Below the pieces are notes generated by a model. The model searched no databases and was not told where the DNA came from. It saw only the letters and a program-made list of their open reading frames with translations. From Massilia sp. Root351 (GTDB lineage Bacteria > Pseudomonadota > Gammaproteobacteria > Burkholderiales > Burkholderiaceae_D): a stretch of 64,000 nucleotides of DNA. The stretch lies in assembly GCF_001425045.1 (NCBI RefSeq), contig NZ_LMDJ01000036.1:1-64000 (forward strand), read 5' to 3'. Both the position numbers and the translations under genes were made by a program. Shown here one piece after another: positions 1 to 8,119 of the stretch; positions within the stretch are counted from its first letter, which is position 1; every line of letters starts with the position of its first letter.

Positions 1-99
1 TTGCGCCTCCGGCATCATCATCAAACGCCCACACTTATCGATTGTAAATTTTTAAAGAATTCTGCGTTGTTGCTGAAGCGTTTTGTTCAGCAGCAGAGA
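1..99 (-). other. rRNA operon leader (16S rRNA would lie just left of the window)
   Basis: Read on the minus strand, this stretch has a boxA-like antitermination element (TTCTTTAAAAA, plus positions 49-59). It is followed by CGATAAGTGTGGGCGTTTG, the counterpart of the TCTGTGTGGGCAC block in enterobacterial 16S leaders. It lies directly downstream of a strong promoter at 106-134, and no tRNA lies between, so it is the operon leader rather than the 16S-23S spacer. The 16S gene itself is not in the window. The family resemblance is recalled, not computed. Confidence 0.65.
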
Positions 100-105
100 A
101 GGAAG

Positions 106-134
106 ATTATGGGGCTTTTCGTTAAATCCGTCAA
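106..134 (-). promoter_or_regulatory. Probable rRNA operon P1-type promoter
   Basis: On the minus strand there is TTGACG (129-134), a 17-base spacer and CATAAT (106-111), close to a consensus sigma-70 promoter, with an A-rich run just upstream of the -35 box. It points leftward into the boxA-containing leader. The divergent sensor kinase gene starts at 347. The remainder of the gap up to 346 shows no convincing gene. Confidence 0.65.
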
Positions 135-346
135 CCCCTGTTTTCCTACCTCTCCCTACGCTACAAGCAGTGCTCAGCAGCGCGGGGACAGAACTATAAC
201 TGAACGGCCTTGCATCCGCAAGCCCCCGCCGTCCGGATACGGCCCGCGCCCTTCCAGGCCTCGATTTTTGCAGACTGTCGCAATGCCGTGGCGCATCATG
301 GCCACATTGCGTACAGTTGCACCATCCGAGAAATTGAAGGCATTAC

Positions 347-1699
347 ATGTTTCCCCAACCCAAAGTCCATGACACACTGAAGACTATCATTGCCTGGCTG
401 CACAAAGGCTTCGACGCGACGGCAACCTGGGTTACCCAATTGTCTTGGTGGAAATTCTTCCTGTTTGCAGCGCTGGCCCTGATCGCCGGTTCCATTCTGC
501 AGGACGAACTATTCTCCTCGCGGCCGGATGAGGAATATGTCACCAAGGAGCGCAAGCGCTCCCGCCCGGGTGGCGACACCAATATCCTGATCGACGACAG
601 CGGCATCCACTTCAACCCGCGCGGCAGCAAGATCCGTAAGGAAGCTCCGCCGGCCGGCGGCGAAGACGGCAGCGAGCCGGCCGCCCCCGCCCTGCCCGAG
701 CCGCCCGCACCTGCCGAAGCACCGGCCCCGGCTGCGCCGCCGGAGCCACCAGCCACCCCATCCAGCAAAGCCGAGACCGGCAGCAGAGCCGGCCGTGCCG
801 CCCGCGCGCCTGCCGCGCCCGCTGCTCCGGCCTTGCCAGGCGAAGAAGTCCACATCGAACTGCCGCCACAAATTGGCGAAGAACTGTCCAACGCCATCGA
901 AGAGGCAGTGGATGATGCCGCCGAGCAGAAGGTGTCGCGCTACCACAAGCAGGCATCGACCTGGTTCAAGAGCTTCGTCTCCCTGCTGGTGCTGGCCCTG
1001 TTCGCCACCAAGGCGCTCATGGGCGGAAAGAAGCGCGCCGAGGCCCAAACGCTGTCGGCCAACGCCGCCGCCGAGCGCGAATCCATGCAACGGCAGCTGA
1101 GCGAGGCGAAAATGCAGATGATGCAGGCGCAAGTGGAGCCGCACTTCCTGTTCAATACGCTGGCCTCGGTCGAACACCTGATCGAGACCGATCCGCCGCG
1201 CGCCTCGGCCATGCAGCGCAGCCTGATTAAATACCTGCGCGCCGTGCTGCCGCAAATGCGCGACAGCAACCTGATCACTAACCTGGGCCGCGAAGCCGAC
1301 ATGGTGGCCGCCTACCTGGCTTTGCTGAAAATGCGCATGGAAGAGCGCCTGACGATCGATTTCGACGTACCGGACGGTCTGCGCACCGCAGCCTTCCCGC
1401 CCATGATGCTGCAATCGATGGTGGAAAACGCCATCAAGCACGGCCTGGAAGGCAAGCCCGAAGGCGGCACCTTGCGGGTGCGCGCCGAGGTGGCGCACAA
1501 CAAGCTGCGCGTAATCGTGGCCGACGACGGCCTGGGCTTCGGCGCCAAGCCCAGCGACGGCACCGGCCTGGGCCTGAGCAATATCCGCGAACGCCTGAAG
1601 CTGCTGCACGGCAGCCAGGGCGCGCTGAATATCGAGCCCAACCAGCCCAGCGGCGTCATCGCCACCATTGAAGTGCCCTATGCGCTGGCGGCCAAGTAA
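347..1699 (+). CDS. LytS-type sensor histidine kinase with Pro/Ala-rich region
   Basis: Membrane sensor kinase of the LytS/YehU class (His_kinase family), 450 residues. Residues 35-51 and about 206-225 are hydrophobic and read as two membrane segments. The roughly 150 residues between them are mostly Pro, Ala and Glu from about 100 to 165, so no folded sensor domain is recognisable. A short Gln/Met-rich coiled coil leads to the phosphoacceptor motif EPHFLFN (His266). The ATPase domain has an N box (MVENAIKHGLEG) and a G box (GTGLGLSNIRERL). A LytTR response regulator follows after 63 bases, so the two form a pair. The ATG at 347 is the first start in frame that keeps the first membrane segment. 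The signal is unknown. Confidence 0.88.
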   Translation: MFPQPKVHDTLKTIIAWLHKGFDATATWVTQLSWWKFFLFAALALIAGSILQDELFSSRPDEEYVTKERKRSRPGGDTNILIDDSGIHFNPRGSKIRKEAPPAGGEDGSEPAAPALPEPPAPAEAPAPAAPPEPPATPSSKAETGSRAGRAARAPAAPAAPALPGEEVHIELPPQIGEELSNAIEEAVDDAAEQKVSRYHKQASTWFKSFVSLLVLALFATKALMGGKKRAEAQTLSANAAAERESMQRQLSEAKMQMMQAQVEPHFLFNTLASVEHLIETDPPRASAMQRSLIKYLRAVLPQMRDSNLITNLGREADMVAAYLALLKMRMEERLTIDFDVPDGLRTAAFPPMMLQSMVENAIKHGLEGKPEGGTLRVRAEVAHNKLRVIVADDGLGFGAKPSDGTGLGLSNIRERLKLLHGSQGALNIEPNQPSGVIATIEVPYALAAK

Positions 1700-1762
1700 T
1701 CGATTGCGCCAGCCGCCGATTCGTTGAATAATTAGCACTCACTTTTTAACACGCCTTCGACT

Positions 1763-2539
1763 ATGCCAACTGCAATTCTTGCCGACGATGAAAGACTGAT
1801 GCGCGACCAGCTGCGCTTGCGCCTGGGCCAGGTGTGGCCGGAGCTGGACATCATCGGCGAAGCGAAAAACGGCGAAGAAGCGATCGACCTGGTCGACCAG
1901 CTCAAGCCCGACTTCGCCTTCCTCGATATCCGCATGCCAGGCAAGAGCGGCATGGAAGCGGCCGCCGCCATCGGCAACAAGAGCAATGTGGTGTTTGTCA
2001 CCGCCTACGATGTGCACGCGGTGGAAGCGTTCGAGCGCGGCGCCGTGGACTATGTCCTCAAGCCGGCCGAGCCGGAACGCCTGCAAATCACGGTGGAGCG
2101 CCTGAAGCACCGCATGAGCGCGCCGGCCGGCAGTACGGGCGGCGCCGACGTGAATGCCAGCGTGACAGCCATGCTGTCCCAGCTGGCCGAAAAGATCGCC
2201 GCGCCGAAGAAGACCTATCTGCAATGGATCCAGGCCAGCATCGGCCAGGACCTGCGCATGATACCGGTCGAGGAAATCCTGTTCTTCCGCTCCGATGAAA
2301 AATACACCTGCGTGCAGACCGCCAAATATGAGGCGCTGATCCGCAAGCCGGTGCGCGACCTGGCCGATGAACTCGATCCGGACCTGTTCTGGCAGATCCA
2401 CCGCGCCACGCTGGTCAATGTCAACGCCATCGAGGGTGTCACGCGCGACATCCGCGGCCGCCACCTGGTGCTGATCAAAGACCGCTCCGACAAACTGGAA
2501 GTCTCGCGCAGCTTCCTGCACCTGTTCAAGCAGATGTAA
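1763..2539 (+). CDS. LytTR-family response regulator
   Basis: DNA-binding response regulator, 258 residues. The receiver domain occupies about 1-120, with the acidic pair Asp8/Asp9, phosphoacceptor Asp55 (FLDIRMPG) and the conserved Lys in YVLKPAEPERL. A linker leads to a LytTR DNA-binding domain (about 150-255) carrying the typical FFRSDEKYT and FWQIHRATLVNVNAI stretches. It is the partner of the LytS-type kinase just upstream and resembles AlgR/LytR regulators. Its targets cannot be read from this window. No gene in the same direction is tightly coupled except the DegS-like kinase about 90 bases downstream. Confidence 0.9.
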   Translation: MPTAILADDERLMRDQLRLRLGQVWPELDIIGEAKNGEEAIDLVDQLKPDFAFLDIRMPGKSGMEAAAAIGNKSNVVFVTAYDVHAVEAFERGAVDYVLKPAEPERLQITVERLKHRMSAPAGSTGGADVNASVTAMLSQLAEKIAAPKKTYLQWIQASIGQDLRMIPVEEILFFRSDEKYTCVQTAKYEALIRKPVRDLADELDPDLFWQIHRATLVNVNAIEGVTRDIRGRHLVLIKDRSDKLEVSRSFLHLFKQM

Positions 2540-2629
2540 TGCGTGCCGCCCTGCGCCAGATCAAAGTCCGGCGCGGCGGCTATCCTATTGTGTACCCTAA
2601 GGCCGACTCCCGGCCACAGGGACGTGCAC

Positions 2630-3403
2630 ATGGACAAGCTCGGTAAACTGGCGCGGCGGCGGCCGAAAACGGCAGGCGAGCGCTCACGGCGCAACGGCCA
2701 GGCGCCCGGCCGGCGCGCGACCGACCGCGCCATCTCCTATGAACAACTGCGCGACCTGTCCGCCGCCCTGCAAACCATACGCGAAGAAGAGCGCGCCCAT
2801 ATCGCGCGCGAACTGCACGACGACCTCGGCCAACTGCTGGCCACGCTGCGCGTCGACCTGAGCCTGCTGCAACAGCCCGCTGCCAGTCCGCAAGCCACGC
2901 GCCAGATGCGCTCAATGGACAAGCTGCTACAGCGCGCCATCACCTCGCTGCGCCGCATCGCCACCAATCTGCGCCCGCACGCGCTGGACGAAGGCGGCCT
3001 GTACTACGCGCTGCAAACGCTGCGCCAGGAATTCGCCCAGCGCCACGGCATCGCCTGCCAGCTCGACGCCCACGAACACGAACTGATACTCGACGACCGC
3101 TACAGCACCGCCGCCTTCCGCATCGTGCAGGAGTCGCTGACCAATATTGCGCGCCACGCGCACGCCAGCCGGGTCCACATTTCGGTGCGGCGCCGTGACG
3201 GCCGCCTGCACCTGCAGATAGAAGACAACGGGCGCGGCATCTCGCCGGACGACCTGAACAAGGCGCACTCCTTCGGCCTGCTCGGCATGCGCGAGCGCGT
3301 GTGGGCGCTGGATGGCGAGATCGATATCCAGGGCGGCGCGGCGGGCGGCGATGGCAACGGCGGCGGCACCCGCATCACGGTGGAACTGCCGCTGCCGCCC
3401 TGA
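2630..3403 (+). CDS. Cytoplasmic DegS/NarX-type sensor histidine kinase
   Basis: Histidine kinase of 256 residues with a HisKA_3 dimerisation domain (HIARELHDDLGQ, His63) and an HATPase_c domain (QESLTNIARHAHAS, EDNGRGI, GLLGMRERV). It has a basic N-terminus and no membrane segment or recognisable sensor domain, so it must be cytosolic or recruited by a partner. Frame extends upstream to 2543, but the ATG at 2630 has an AGGGA ribosome site six bases before it and removes an improbable N-terminus. No NarL-type receiver protein is adjacent; the LytTR protein upstream belongs to another class. The kinase is therefore effectively an orphan here. Confidence 0.83.
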   Translation: MDKLGKLARRRPKTAGERSRRNGQAPGRRATDRAISYEQLRDLSAALQTIREEERAHIARELHDDLGQLLATLRVDLSLLQQPAASPQATRQMRSMDKLLQRAITSLRRIATNLRPHALDEGGLYYALQTLRQEFAQRHGIACQLDAHEHELILDDRYSTAAFRIVQESLTNIARHAHASRVHISVRRRDGRLHLQIEDNGRGISPDDLNKAHSFGLLGMRERVWALDGEIDIQGGAAGGDGNGGGTRITVELPLPP

Positions 3404-3410
3404 ACGCAGA

Positions 3411-3432
3411 AAGGCGCCCCGCAGGGCGCCTT
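3411..3432. terminator. Hairpin between convergent genes
   Basis: A 9-bp perfect stem (AAGGCGCCC / GGGCGCCTT) with a CGCA loop lies between the converging kinase and porin genes. There is no long T-run on either side, so it is a weak or bidirectional terminator at best. Confidence 0.5.
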
Positions 3433-3463
3433 CGCTCAAGCCAGGCTCAATCCGTACTAAAGC

Positions 3464-4444
3464 TTAGAACTTGTGCGAGATGCCAACCTGGTAGGAGGTC
3501 AGCGATTTCACTTTTTCGCGGCCGGCGTAAGCGTACAGGTCGGTGCGCTTGGACAGGTGGTAGTCATAGCCGATACCCATTTCCTTGACCGTCTCTTCGC
3601 CGCTGATGGCCTTGCCCGACTTCACGTAGTCGCGTTCCTGCTTGCCGTACACAGCCTTGAAGTCGCCGTTGCCGACGGTGTAGACGCCACCGATCAGGAA
3701 GCTGTCGTATTCGCCGTTGGCGGCGTTGGTGACGACCTGGTCGGTATCGCCCTTGGTGTAGCCGGCGGTCAGCTTGAAGGCGCCGAATTTGTAGGCGCCG
3801 CCGATGCTCCACAGGGTAGGTTTGACGGCCGAGACGGCGGTCTGCACCGCGCGCTGGTAGCCGGCGTGCAGGCTGATCGGGCCATTGTCATAGGTGACCA
3901 GGCCGCTGAAGCCGCTGTCGGCGTCCTTGATTTCGCTCAGCACGGCTTGCGCGCTGAACACCAGGCCGTTGTAGCTCGGGCTCTGGTAAGTGACAGCGTT
4001 CGACACGCGGGACGCGCCCACGCCGCCGCGCATCATCGGTTCGTTGACTTTACCGATCACGCCATCGGCGCCGAAGGGTTCGATGCGGCCGATGGCGCCG
4101 TCGATGATGTCCTTGGTACGTCCCATGTAGACGGTACCGAAGGCGCCCTTCAAGCCTACCCAGGCCTGGCGGTCGAACAGATTGCCCTTCTGGGCGCCGG
4201 TGTCGGCGAGGATCTCGTTTTCCAGGTTGAAGATGGCCGACAGGCCGCCGCCCAGATCTTCGGTGCCGCGGAAGCCGAGGCGCGACGCGTGGTTTTCACG
4301 TTCGATGACCGACTGGCCGGAAGTCTTTGCCAGGCCCAGATCGACAACACCGTAGACCGTGACATTCGATTGCGCTTGCGCTGCGGATACGAAGCCGCCG
4401 ATGAGCAGTGCTGCCAGAGTAAGTTTTTTCACTTGTTGATCCAT
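3464..4444 (-). CDS. Gram-negative porin (OmpC-like, beta-proteobacterial type)
   Basis: Outer-membrane trimeric porin, 326 residues, letting small hydrophilic solutes into the periplasm. It starts with a signal peptide (LTLAALLIGGFVSAAQA) and the mature protein begins QSNVTVYGVVDLGL, the usual first strand of Burkholderiales porins. It ends in Phe (VGISHKF), the beta-barrel assembly signal. The ATG at 4444 is preferred to a TTG ten codons upstream because it gives a normal signal peptide, although neither has a strong ribosome site. The gene is monocistronic, with a hairpin downstream and an inverted repeat and a REP-like palindrome upstream. Confidence 0.93.
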   Translation of the reverse strand: MDQQVKKLTLAALLIGGFVSAAQAQSNVTVYGVVDLGLAKTSGQSVIERENHASRLGFRGTEDLGGGLSAIFNLENEILADTGAQKGNLFDRQAWVGLKGAFGTVYMGRTKDIIDGAIGRIEPFGADGVIGKVNEPMMRGGVGASRVSNAVTYQSPSYNGLVFSAQAVLSEIKDADSGFSGLVTYDNGPISLHAGYQRAVQTAVSAVKPTLWSIGGAYKFGAFKLTAGYTKGDTDQVVTNAANGEYDSFLIGGVYTVGNGDFKAVYGKQERDYVKSGKAISGEETVKEMGIGYDYHLSKRTDLYAYAGREKVKSLTSYQVGISHKF

Positions 4445-4530
4445 GTTGTTTGTTGAGGAAAGCGTCGCTTGCAAACTTGACGGGACGAATCTTGCCTAAC
4501 AAATGCTTCAACAATATGACATCGACAAGC

Positions 4531-4548
4531 TGTTGCGTATCCGCAACA
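4531..4548 (-). promoter_or_regulatory. Operator-like inverted repeat upstream of porin gene
   Basis: Perfect 7-bp arms TGTTGCG and CGCAACA are separated by TATC, about 90 bases upstream of the porin start. The dyad is suited to a dimeric regulator. I do not recognise its owner and no clear -35/-10 pair could be assigned. Confidence 0.4.
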
Positions 4549-4570
4549 AACTTTGTTTTTCTCAAAAGAA

Positions 4571-4634
4571 AAATGGGGTCAGGGTTAATTACACGAACCG
4601 TATACGAACCGTGTAATTAACCCTGACCCCATTT
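4571..4634. repeat. REP-like long palindrome
   Basis: Two perfect 25-bp arms (4571-4595 and 4610-4634) flank a 14-base loop. The arm starts AAATGGGGTCAGGG, a motif I associate with REP/MITE-like elements mobilised by REP-associated tyrosine transposases. The loop region holds two copies of ACGAACCGT (4593-4601 and 4604-4612). It sits between the 3' end of the methyltransferase gene and the porin promoter and could also act as a transcription barrier. No transposase is nearby. Confidence 0.75.
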
Positions 4635-4651
4635 GTCGGTACGGAAACGGG

Positions 4652-5302
4652 TTATTTCAGGCGGCAGGTGGCAAGCCAGTAGTGTTCCAGGCGCTCGACG
4701 CGCACTTCCTTGGCGGCGCCGGACAGGCGCTTGCGCAGCCAGCTGTCGGACGGGTAGCTCTGCGCGACTTCGTAGCGCTCGCCCTTGGTGTCGGTCAGGA
4801 TGTGGAAGCTGTTGCCGTCCAGGTCGGTGCGCGCGATGGGCTCGCTGTACCCTTCGACATAGTTGTTGTCGAGCAGTACCAGCAGCACGTCCTTGCCCAG
4901 TTTCAGCCGCAGGTGGGCCAGGTATTTGTCCTGGCTCGAGCGCGGCACTTGCGACCACAGGCCGGCCGCAAAACAGGCCGTGTATTCGCCCGGGACGATG
5001 TCGGCCGGCAGGTTGAAGGCGTCGCCTTCGGTGAACTGGACGAAGTCCTCGTCCAGGCCGCGCTCGGCGGCGGCGGCCAGCATCTGCGGGCTGTTGTCGA
5101 TGGCGCGCACCGACTCGGCCACGTCGGCGATGATTTCGGTCCAGTAGCCGCTGCCGCAGGCCAGTTCCAGCACCTTGTGGCCGTTCAGCAGTTCGGACAG
5201 CGCCTCGTGCAGCTCTGCCAGGTCCTGTTCCACTTCGGGACGCTCGTATTGCAGGTCGTAGGTGGCGGCAACGGCCGCGTAGTATTCTTTTTGGGTCTTC
5301 AT
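4652..5302 (-). CDS. Class I SAM-dependent methyltransferase
   Basis: Soluble methyltransferase of 216 residues with a Rossmann-type SAM-binding core. Motif I is VLELACGSGYWTEIIA (about residues 43-58), and the acidic residue at the end of the second strand is in AIDNSPQML. The substrate is not recognisable; it resembles small-molecule methyltransferases. It starts 5 bases after the stop codon of cysB, so the two are very probably co-transcribed. This hints at a role linked to sulfur or methionine status, but that is inference. The REP-like palindrome follows its stop codon. Confidence 0.83.
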   Translation of the reverse strand: MKTQKEYYAAVAATYDLQYERPEVEQDLAELHEALSELLNGHKVLELACGSGYWTEIIADVAESVRAIDNSPQMLAAAAERGLDEDFVQFTEGDAFNLPADIVPGEYTACFAAGLWSQVPRSSQDKYLAHLRLKLGKDVLLVLLDNNYVEGYSEPIARTDLDGNSFHILTDTKGERYEVAQSYPSDSWLRKRLSGAAKEVRVERLEHYWLATCRLK

Positions 5303-5307
5303 ATAAT

Positions 5308-6249
5308 TTACAACTCGTAGGTGTCTTTTTCACCGCTCATGGCCTGCTCGATCAACTTGCGGTTGAGCGTTGGGGCCAACAGTTCGATGAAGGTGTAGAT
5401 GTAGCTGCGCAGGTAGGCGCCCTGCTTGACCGCCACCCGCGACACGTTCATGCCGAACAGGTGGCCGGCCGGCAGCGCGCGCAAGCTGCGGTCGCGCTCG
5501 GGATCGAAGGCCATGCCGGCAATCACGCCGATGCCCATGCCCAGCTCAACATAGGTTTTGATGACGTCCGCGTCGATGGCTTCCAGCAGCACGTCCGGCT
5601 TCAGGCCGCGCAGCGAGAACGCGTGGTCGATCTTGCTGCGGCCGGCGAAGGCGCCATCATAGGTGATGAGCGGGAATGCAGCAATCTCCTCCAGCGTCAG
5701 CGTCTTCGATTTGAGCAGCGGGTGGTCGGGGGGCACCACCACCACGTGCTCCCATTGATAACAAGGCAAGGTGATCAAATTATCAACACCGGCGATGGAT
5801 TCGGTGGCGATGGCCAGGTCGGCCTGGTCGCGCTGCACCATTTCGGCGATCTGGCGCGGATTGCCTTGCAATAAAGACAAGCGCACCTTGGGGAATTTCA
5901 GCATGAAGGCTTGCACCACCTTGGGCAGCGTGTAGCGCGCCTGGGTGTGGGTGGTGGCGATGGTGAAGCTGCCGCTGTCCTGCGCCGCGTACTCCTTGCC
6001 GATGCGCTTTAGGCTGTCGATCTCCTGCATGATCAGTTCCACCGAGGACAGCACCAGCCGTCCCGGCTCGGTCAGCCCGCGGATGCGCTTGCCGTGCCGC
6101 GTGAAAATATCCACGCCCAGTTCCTCTTCCAGCTCGATAATAGCCTTGGACACCCCCGGCTGGGACGTAAACAGGGCCTTGGCGGCGTCTGTCAGGTTGT
6201 AGTTCTGGCGTACTGCTTCACGGACAAAGCGCAGTTGATGAAGATTCAT
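5308..6249 (-). CDS. cysB: LysR-type regulator CysB
   Basis: Transcriptional activator of sulfate assimilation, 313 residues. The N-terminal winged helix (about 1-60, with LTDAAKALFTSQPGVSKAI as recognition region) is followed by a LysR substrate-binding domain (about 90-300) that in the family binds N-acetylserine. The opening MNLHQLRFVREAVRQNYNLT is typical of betaproteobacterial CysB/Cbl. It is divergent from cysI, with about 180 bases between, and leads a two-gene unit with the methyltransferase. A LysR-type box sits in the shared intergenic region. Distinguishing CysB from a Cbl paralogue relies on the context. Confidence 0.93.
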   Translation of the reverse strand: MNLHQLRFVREAVRQNYNLTDAAKALFTSQPGVSKAIIELEEELGVDIFTRHGKRIRGLTEPGRLVLSSVELIMQEIDSLKRIGKEYAAQDSGSFTIATTHTQARYTLPKVVQAFMLKFPKVRLSLLQGNPRQIAEMVQRDQADLAIATESIAGVDNLITLPCYQWEHVVVVPPDHPLLKSKTLTLEEIAAFPLITYDGAFAGRSKIDHAFSLRGLKPDVLLEAIDADVIKTYVELGMGIGVIAGMAFDPERDRSLRALPAGHLFGMNVSRVAVKQGAYLRSYIYTFIELLAPTLNRKLIEQAMSGEKDTYEL

Positions 6250-6291
6250 TGTTCTCTCGTTGGGGCTGCTCTAGCTCTATTTTACGCTCAT

Positions 6292-6316
6292 GCTTATACC
6301 CAATACGTATATAAGC
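6292..6316. promoter_or_regulatory. LysR-type box in the cysB-cysI intergenic region
   Basis: Perfect 7-bp arms GCTTATA (6292-6298) and TATAAGC (6310-6316) with an 11-base spacer fit the T-N11-A rule for LysR-family operators. The site lies 43 bases upstream of cysB and about 110 upstream of cysI, well placed for CysB to act on both. Binding is inferred. Confidence 0.5.
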
Positions 6317-6427
6317 AAATAAAGACTAAGTCGTTTGGAATAAAGATGAAGTTTATTACCATTGTCGCCAGTTTGGGATACTTTGAAAGAGCCAGCCCCG
6401 CCGGCAAGCGATTTTTTTAGGAATGAC

Positions 6428-8119
6428 ATGTATCAATACGATCAATACGACCACCTCATCGTCCGCGAACGCATCGCGCAATACCGCGACCAGGTGCGCC
6501 GCCGCCTGGCCGATGAGCTGACGGAAGCCGAATTCCTGCCCCTGCGTTTGCAGAATGGACTGTACTATCAGCGCCATGCCTACATGCTGCGCATCGCGGT
6601 GCCGTACGGGCTGCTGGCCTCCAAGCAAATGCGCATGTTCGCCCACATCGCGCGCAAGTACGACCGCGGCTACGGCCACTTCACCACGCGCCAGAACATC
6701 CAGTTCAACTGGATCGAGCTGGAACAGACCCCGGACATCCTGACCGACCTGGCCTCGGTGGAGATGCACGCGATCCAGACTTCGGGCAACTGCATCCGCA
6801 ACACCACCACCGACGAATTCGCCGGCGTGGCGGCCGACGAGATCATCGATCCGCGCCCGTACTGCGAGATCCTGCGCCAGTGGTCGACCTTCCACCCTGA
6901 ATTCATCGCCCTGCCGCGCAAGTTCAAGGTCGCCGTCAACGGCGCCGTGCAGGACCGCGCGGCCATCGCCGTGCACGACATCGGCCTGACCGTGGTGTAC
7001 AACGACGCCGGCGAAATCGGCTTCAAGGTAATGGTTGGCGGCGGCATGGGCCGCACCCCCATCCTGGGCACGGTGATCCGCGAGTTCCTGCCGCGCGAAC
7101 ACCTGCTGACCTACATCGAAGCGGTGATGCGCGTGTATAACCAGTACGGCCGCCGCGACAACAAGTACAAGGCCCGCATCAAGATCCTGCTGAAGGCCAT
7201 CGGCGCGGAGGAATTCACGCGCCAGGTCGAAGCGGAATGGGCTGACCTGAAGGGCAATGCCGAAACGCTGACACAGGAAGAGATCGACCGCGTGGTGGCC
7301 TACTTCGAGCCGCATCCGTACAAGGCGCTGGAAGCGATCGACCCGCAGGCCGCGCACGCCGACAACAAAGCCTTCGCCAACTGGCTCAAGCGCAACGTCA
7401 AGGCGCACAAGCAGCCCGGCTACGCGGCCGTGGTGCTGTCGCTGAAGAAGACCGGCGTGCCGCCGGGCGACGCCACCGCCGAGCAGATGGACTTCATGGC
7501 CGACTTGTCGGACCGCTACAGCTTCGGCGAACTGCGCGTGACGCACGAGCAGAACATCGTGCTGGCGGACGTGGAGCAAAGCCAGCTGTTCACCCTGTGG
7601 CAGGAAGTGAAGGCGCATGGCCTGGCCACGCCGAACATCGGCCTGCTGACCGACATGATCTGCTGCCCGGGCGGCGACTTCTGCTCGCTGGCCAACGCCA
7701 AGTCGCTGCCGATCGCCGCCGCCATCGCGGAGCGCTTCGACAACCTGGACTTCCAGCACGACATCGGCGAGATCGAACTGAACATCTCGGGCTGCATCAA
7801 CGCCTGCGGCCACCACCACGTGGGCAACATCGGCGTGCTGGGCGTGGACAAGGACGGCAGCGAGTGGTACCAGGTGTCGATCGGCGGCGCGCAGGGCAAC
7901 GATTCGGCCATCGGCAAGATTATCGGCCCGTCGTTCTCGGCGCTGCAGATGCCGGAAGTGATCGGCCGCCTGCTGCAGGTGTACGTCCGCGAGCGCTACG
8001 AAGCGGAACGCTTTGTCGATACCGTGCAGCGCCTGGGCGTCGCGCCGTTCAAGGAATTTGTATACGCCACGCCGATTGCCGACGTGGGCCGCCTGGTTGG
8101 AGAAGATGAATATGTCTGA
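6428..8119 (+). CDS. cysI: Sulfite reductase hemoprotein (nitrite/sulfite reductase family)
   Basis: Reduces sulfite to sulfide with six electrons, using a siroheme coupled to a [4Fe-4S] cluster; 563 residues. It has the two-repeat ferredoxin-type layout with cluster/siroheme cysteines in CCPGGDFCSLANAK and SGCINACGHHHVGN. The N-terminal YGHFTTRQNIQFNWI stretch and basic substrate residues also fit. The ATG at 6428 has a TAGGAA ribosome site about six bases upstream; the in-frame extension to 6362 has none. No flavoprotein partner CysJ follows. Instead a DUF934 gene overlaps the 3' end, so electrons may come from ferredoxin or another donor. Confidence 0.93.
   Translation: MYQYDQYDHLIVRERIAQYRDQVRRRLADELTEAEFLPLRLQNGLYYQRHAYMLRIAVPYGLLASKQMRMFAHIARKYDRGYGHFTTRQNIQFNWIELEQTPDILTDLASVEMHAIQTSGNCIRNTTTDEFAGVAADEIIDPRPYCEILRQWSTFHPEFIALPRKFKVAVNGAVQDRAAIAVHDIGLTVVYNDAGEIGFKVMVGGGMGRTPILGTVIREFLPREHLLTYIEAVMRVYNQYGRRDNKYKARIKILLKAIGAEEFTRQVEAEWADLKGNAETLTQEEIDRVVAYFEPHPYKALEAIDPQAAHADNKAFANWLKRNVKAHKQPGYAAVVLSLKKTGVPPGDATAEQMDFMADLSDRYSFGELRVTHEQNIVLADVEQSQLFTLWQEVKAHGLATPNIGLLTDMICCPGGDFCSLANAKSLPIAAAIAERFDNLDFQHDIGEIELNISGCINACGHHHVGNIGVLGVDKDGSEWYQVSIGGAQGNDSAIGKIIGPSFSALQMPEVIGRLLQVYVRERYEAERFVDTVQRLGVAPFKEFVYATPIADVGRLVGEDEYV

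Noticed and set aside
1..372. Open frame across the left edge on the plus strand
   Set aside because: It is antisense to a promoter and boxA-type rRNA leader and its product resembles no protein.
8013..8111. Upstream extension of the DUF934 gene
   Set aside because: It lies wholly inside cysI and lacks a ribosome site, while ATG 8112 follows GGAG at proper spacing.
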